A stretch of DNA of 8,908 nucleotides from an uncultured Pseudomonadota bacterium (lineage in GTDB: Bacteria; Myxococcota_A; UBA9042; CAIXZC01): NCBI GenBank assembly GCA_937876385.1, contig CALFHQ010000192.1, positions 1-8,908 on the forward strand. Reading direction: 5' to 3'. Shown one piece after another: positions 6,342 through 8,908 of this stretch. Position 1 is the stretch's first letter, and each line of letters begins with the position of its first letter. The position numbers and the translations under genes were made by a program. The notes below the pieces were generated by a model. The model searched no databases. It had not been told where the DNA came from and worked only from the letters and a program-made list of their open reading frames with translations.

Positions 6342-8033
6342 TTACAGAGTGGGAGGAGGAAGAATCTCCTTCTTCTCCCGAATCTGGGGGGCCTTCTGGA
6401 ATTCCAACTCCTCCAGAAGGAGGGAGGGGGTCACAGTGGACACAGGGACAAACCCCGACTCAGCTCCACAGTACCCGTTGAAGACAGAGACATCACCTCC
6501 AACAGCCACAATCTTCATCAAGCTGCTGAGCGGCGTCCCGACCAACTCTACCCCTCGAACAAGGGTCTCCTCCCCGGTCTCGACGTCCACTCGATAGACC
6601 AGCCGAGCGACCCCTTTGAAGGCCTGGAAGCCCCAAGCCGAGGTGTTGGTGGCACCCGAAGCTGCCCGACGCAAGATGATGGCGTAAGGCTTGCCCTGTT
6701 TCTTTGCCAGCGCCACGAGACGCTTCTTCATTTCCTCCCGAGACAGGAGGTTCGTGGATTCGAGCATCAACGTGCCCATGCGGGCTACAGGACGCTGCAA
6801 CCCGCTGGCACGAGCATGGCCATTGGTTGTCTTGAAGTCCTCAGTGGGGCGCCGGGTCATCAGGAAACCGGACAGCTTGCCCCGATCCACCAGAAGCACA
6901 CGCTGGGCCGGTACCCCTTCGTCGTCGTAACGGTAATATCCGTTCATTTCCATTCCTTCACGGGTCTCGAGGGTTGGGTCGTCCACGATGGAGATGCTCT
7001 CCGGAAGAATCAAGTCTCCCAGCTTCCCTCGAAAGGTCCCCCCTTCATCTTCTTGATTCTGTCGATGCCCTTCCAGGCGGTGTCCCAAGGCCTCGTGAAG
7101 GAAGACACCAGCGGTGTCCCCTTCCAACAGAGCCGGCCCATTGTAGGGAGGCATCACAGGTGCTTTGGCGAGGGCCACAAGCTCTTCGATGAGGAGCTTC
7201 ACCTGCTTTTCCAGCTCTTCTCGGGTTGGAATCTCTTTCAACGAGCGGGAGTAGAGAACCAGGGCGTGGGGAATAATGGCGCCATCTTCTCCCCGGGCCG
7301 TGGCCTGGACGCTGAAGGAATAGTAGGTGTCGGACAAGAAGAGGCGGGTGCCCTCGCTATTGACGAAGTAGCGGTCGTGATGAACAGCGGTAAAGGCCAC
7401 GGCCGATTCGAAAATCTCCGGCACCTCTTCCAGCATCGTGGAGATCTCCCCCGTCGTCTTCTCGAAGGACTCCAGCGATTCGATGAAGGGGCGCTCCTGG
7501 GCGATGTATTGTGCGCTTTGCGCCTTGGAGAAGCTCCCCTTGAAGGATGGAGCGGTCTCCTCGTAGATGCCCTGGGCTTTGATCTTCAAGTAACTCGCCA
7601 CTGCCTTCTTGTATTCGTTGTCTGTGATGGCCCACAGGGTTCGGCGCAGCGCCCTGTCGTCATCCACCAGGGGGGCCGCTGCCTGAAAGGGCTTGAACAT
7701 GTTCGGCATGTCCATCCCGGGGTACGGATCCTCGGTGTTGTCCAGCTCGAACGACCCGACTCGGACGTCCGCAAAGACCAACTTCCGGTGGTCCTCCCGG
7801 CGGAGAATGGGGGCCCCGTTGCGGGCAATGACGGAGGCTTCTTTCGTGTCTCGAAGCAGATAGGAGAGGTAGTACGGCGGCGGGTATCCCGGAACGGAGA
7901 GGTTCTTCTGATTTCGCTCCAGCTCTTTGGCCATGGAGTCCAGGGTCTGTTGCGGGGGAGCGCCCAACGCTATGGGGGTGGAGAGAAGAGTCAACATACA
8001 AGCCAGGAACGAAAGCCGAAGGGCCTTTTTCAT
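6342..8033 (-). CDS. Exported TldD/PmbA-family metalloprotease
   Basis: The 563-aa product starts with a Sec signal peptide (K2, K3, hydrophobic core about 8-22, likely cleavage near A-L-G-A at 22-25). The TldD hallmark H-E-A-L-G-H lies at 313-318 (bases 7080-7097), with H313 and H318 as expected zinc ligands and E314 as catalytic base. A C-terminal Y-C-G-A-E-S-G motif with C522 fits the third, Cys ligand of TldD; these assignments come from the family. The region between (about 380-515) reads as the usual beta-rich TldD core. E. coli TldD is cytoplasmic, about 480 aa, and pairs with TldE/PmbA to degrade unfolded peptides and mature microcin B17. This protein is longer at the N-terminus and exported, and no partner gene is visible. 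Start: ATG with GAGG (8040-8043) six bases upstream. It lies 34 bases after the CPBP gene and 24 before the hydrolase, so an operon is likely. The substrate is unknown. Confidence 0.9.
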   Translation of the reverse strand: MKKALRLSFLACMLTLLSTPIALGAPPQQTLDSMAKELERNQKNLSVPGYPPPYYLSYLLRDTKEASVIARNGAPILRREDHRKLVFADVRVGSFELDNTEDPYPGMDMPNMFKPFQAAAPLVDDDRALRRTLWAITDNEYKKAVASYLKIKAQGIYEETAPSFKGSFSKAQSAQYIAQERPFIESLESFEKTTGEISTMLEEVPEIFESAVAFTAVHHDRYFVNSEGTRLFLSDTYYSFSVQATARGEDGAIIPHALVLYSRSLKEIPTREELEKQVKLLIEELVALAKAPVMPPYNGPALLEGDTAGVFLHEALGHRLEGHRQNQEDEGGTFRGKLGDLILPESISIVDDPTLETREGMEMNGYYRYDDEGVPAQRVLLVDRGKLSGFLMTRRPTEDFKTTNGHARASGLQRPVARMGTLMLESTNLLSREEMKKRLVALAKKQGKPYAIILRRAASGATNTSAWGFQAFKGVARLVYRVDVETGEETLVRGVELVGTPLSSLMKIVAVGGDVSVFNGYCGAESGFVPVSTVTPSLLLEELEFQKAPQIREKKEILPPPTL

Positions 8034-8067
8034 GAATCACCTCAATGTCCAGATTTGCAGGTACACA

Positions 8068-8895
8068 TCAGCCAAACAGGGTCAGGACACTCACCACGGT
8101 GGCCAGGTTCCAGAGCGCATGGGTAATTACCGAGGCCCAGAGGCTCTGACTGGTATGATAGACAAGGGCGAGGATGATGCCCAGTCCCAGGAGAGGAATA
8201 AAGGAATCGATGGAGAGGTGAACCGAGGCGAAAACGAGCCCCGAAAGCACCACAGCGTGCCCCCGACCGAGGTCTCGCATGAACTGACGAAAGAGGAATC
8301 CTCGAAAGAAGAATTCCTCAAAGAGCGGGGCAAAGAGCACCACATTGACGATGATGAGAATCCGGTCAATGGCGGTGTCACTCCCCACGAGAATCGGAAT
8401 GGCTGGGTTGATACCAGAGCTGTCTCCCCCTCCCAGGAGGGAAGCCGAGACGACGCTTAGTAGAAGGACCACTGGAACCGAGATGAGATAGCCACCCACT
8501 CCAAAGAGGACGGCTCGCTTGTTCAGACAGTGGCGGTCTCCATCGACGGTTCTCAGGAGCGAAGCTCCCCTGGGTCGCCCCTGGGTCTTGACGATGTAGA
8601 CTCCGGCAGCGGCCACTGTGAGGTAGGTCACGAGCATAGCCTGGGCTTTGGAAGCCCCGTCGGAGAAGACCCCAGACAGGAGCGAACCCACCGCCAGCGA
8701 CACCACAAACCAGAGAAGAAAGGCCATGTACGTTTGAAGTGGGGCAGCGTCAAAGCGGTTTCGACCGATCGTATCGTCCTCCATGGCAAAGCGATGAGCG
8801 AGGCGGCGACGAAAGAGGAGAAGGAGCATCCCCCCGGCGAAGATGAGCATCACGAAGAAGGCCAGCGCCCCAACTCGAGCCACGAAGGGCTCCAT
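8068..8895 (-). CDS. CPBP-family intramembrane metalloprotease (CAAX protease/Abi type)
   Basis: This 275-aa polytopic membrane protein carries all three CPBP signatures: E-E-F-F-F-R at 193-198, F-A-S-V-H at 222-226 and H-A-L-W-N at 259-263. E193/E194, H226, H259 and N263 are the expected metal-site residues by family knowledge. Hydrophobic segments lie near 8-28, 55-76, 84-103, 128-152, 177-192, 215-226, 231-247 and 252-273. The family includes eukaryotic Rce1 and bacterial enzymes linked to bacteriocin immunity, signalling or envelope protein processing; bacterial substrates are mostly unknown. The ATG at 8895-8893 is preceded by AAGAGG with a short three-base spacing. The frame is still open to the window edge at 8908, so an upstream start cannot be excluded. 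It appears to be the first visible gene of a minus-strand operon with the TldD-like protease and hydrolase; the promoter lies outside the window. Confidence 0.88.
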   Translation of the reverse strand: MEPFVARVGALAFFVMLIFAGGMLLLLFRRRLAHRFAMEDDTIGRNRFDAAPLQTYMAFLLWFVVSLAVGSLLSGVFSDGASKAQAMLVTYLTVAAAGVYIVKTQGRPRGASLLRTVDGDRHCLNKRAVLFGVGGYLISVPVVLLLSVVSASLLGGGDSSGINPAIPILVGSDTAIDRILIIVNVVLFAPLFEEFFFRGFLFRQFMRDLGRGHAVVLSGLVFASVHLSIDSFIPLLGLGIILALVYHTSQSLWASVITHALWNLATVVSVLTLFG

Positions 8896-8908
8896 GTGCC
8901 TCTTGATC

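Noticed and set aside
6339..8126. A 595-aa open frame on the plus strand opposite the TldD-like gene
   Set aside because: Its translation shows no domain or signal peptide, while the minus strand encodes a signal peptide, HExxxH and a ribosome-binding site. It is a shadow created by codon bias in a GC-rich gene.

Overview
The window reads as chromosomal DNA from a GC-rich Gram-negative bacterium. The best guess is a Myxococcota or Bradymonadota-like lineage (old Deltaproteobacteria). This rests on a giant Cys/Asp-rich secreted protein with MopE-type and thrombospondin-type-3 repeats, on an N-terminal anchor in the PpiD/SurA-like protein that resembles ones from that group, and on C-ending codon preference. 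The assignment is an inference from gene style; no rRNA or other marker is present.

Layout. The plus strand carries three genes. First is the 3' part of a very large extracellular repeat protein (gene 1, 2-2956; its start lies before the window). Thirty bases after its stop comes a small secreted protein of unknown function (gene 2, 2987-3661). A 132-base non-coding gap with a possible promoter and a perfect 14-bp palindrome follows, then a membrane-anchored SurA/PpiD-like peptidyl-prolyl isomerase-type chaperone (gene 3, 3794-5656). The minus strand carries a compact three-gene run, read from right to left: a CPBP-family intramembrane protease (8068-8895), an exported TldD/PmbA-family metalloprotease (6342-8033) and a YqiA-like alpha/beta-hydrolase (5664-6317). 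Gaps inside this run are 34 and 24 bases, so it is probably one operon whose promoter lies beyond position 8908. The two gene groups converge, with only 7 bases between the stop codons of gene 3 and the hydrolase.

Functional picture. Most of the products act in or beyond the inner membrane: a large, probably Ca2+/metal-binding surface or secreted protein, a secreted unknown, a periplasm-facing folding factor, a membrane protease and an exported metalloprotease. The alpha/beta-hydrolase looks cytoplasmic. A shared role in envelope protein maturation is plausible but not proven. No mobile element, CRISPR array, tRNA, rRNA or phage gene was seen, and no stretch over 300 bases lacks a gene. I see no clear evidence of a wholly new system. 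The most notable items are the exported, partnerless TldD-like protease beside a CPBP protease, the layered repeat architecture of gene 1, the apparent loss of the catalytic His in the parvulin-like domain of gene 3, and the palindrome upstream of gene 3.
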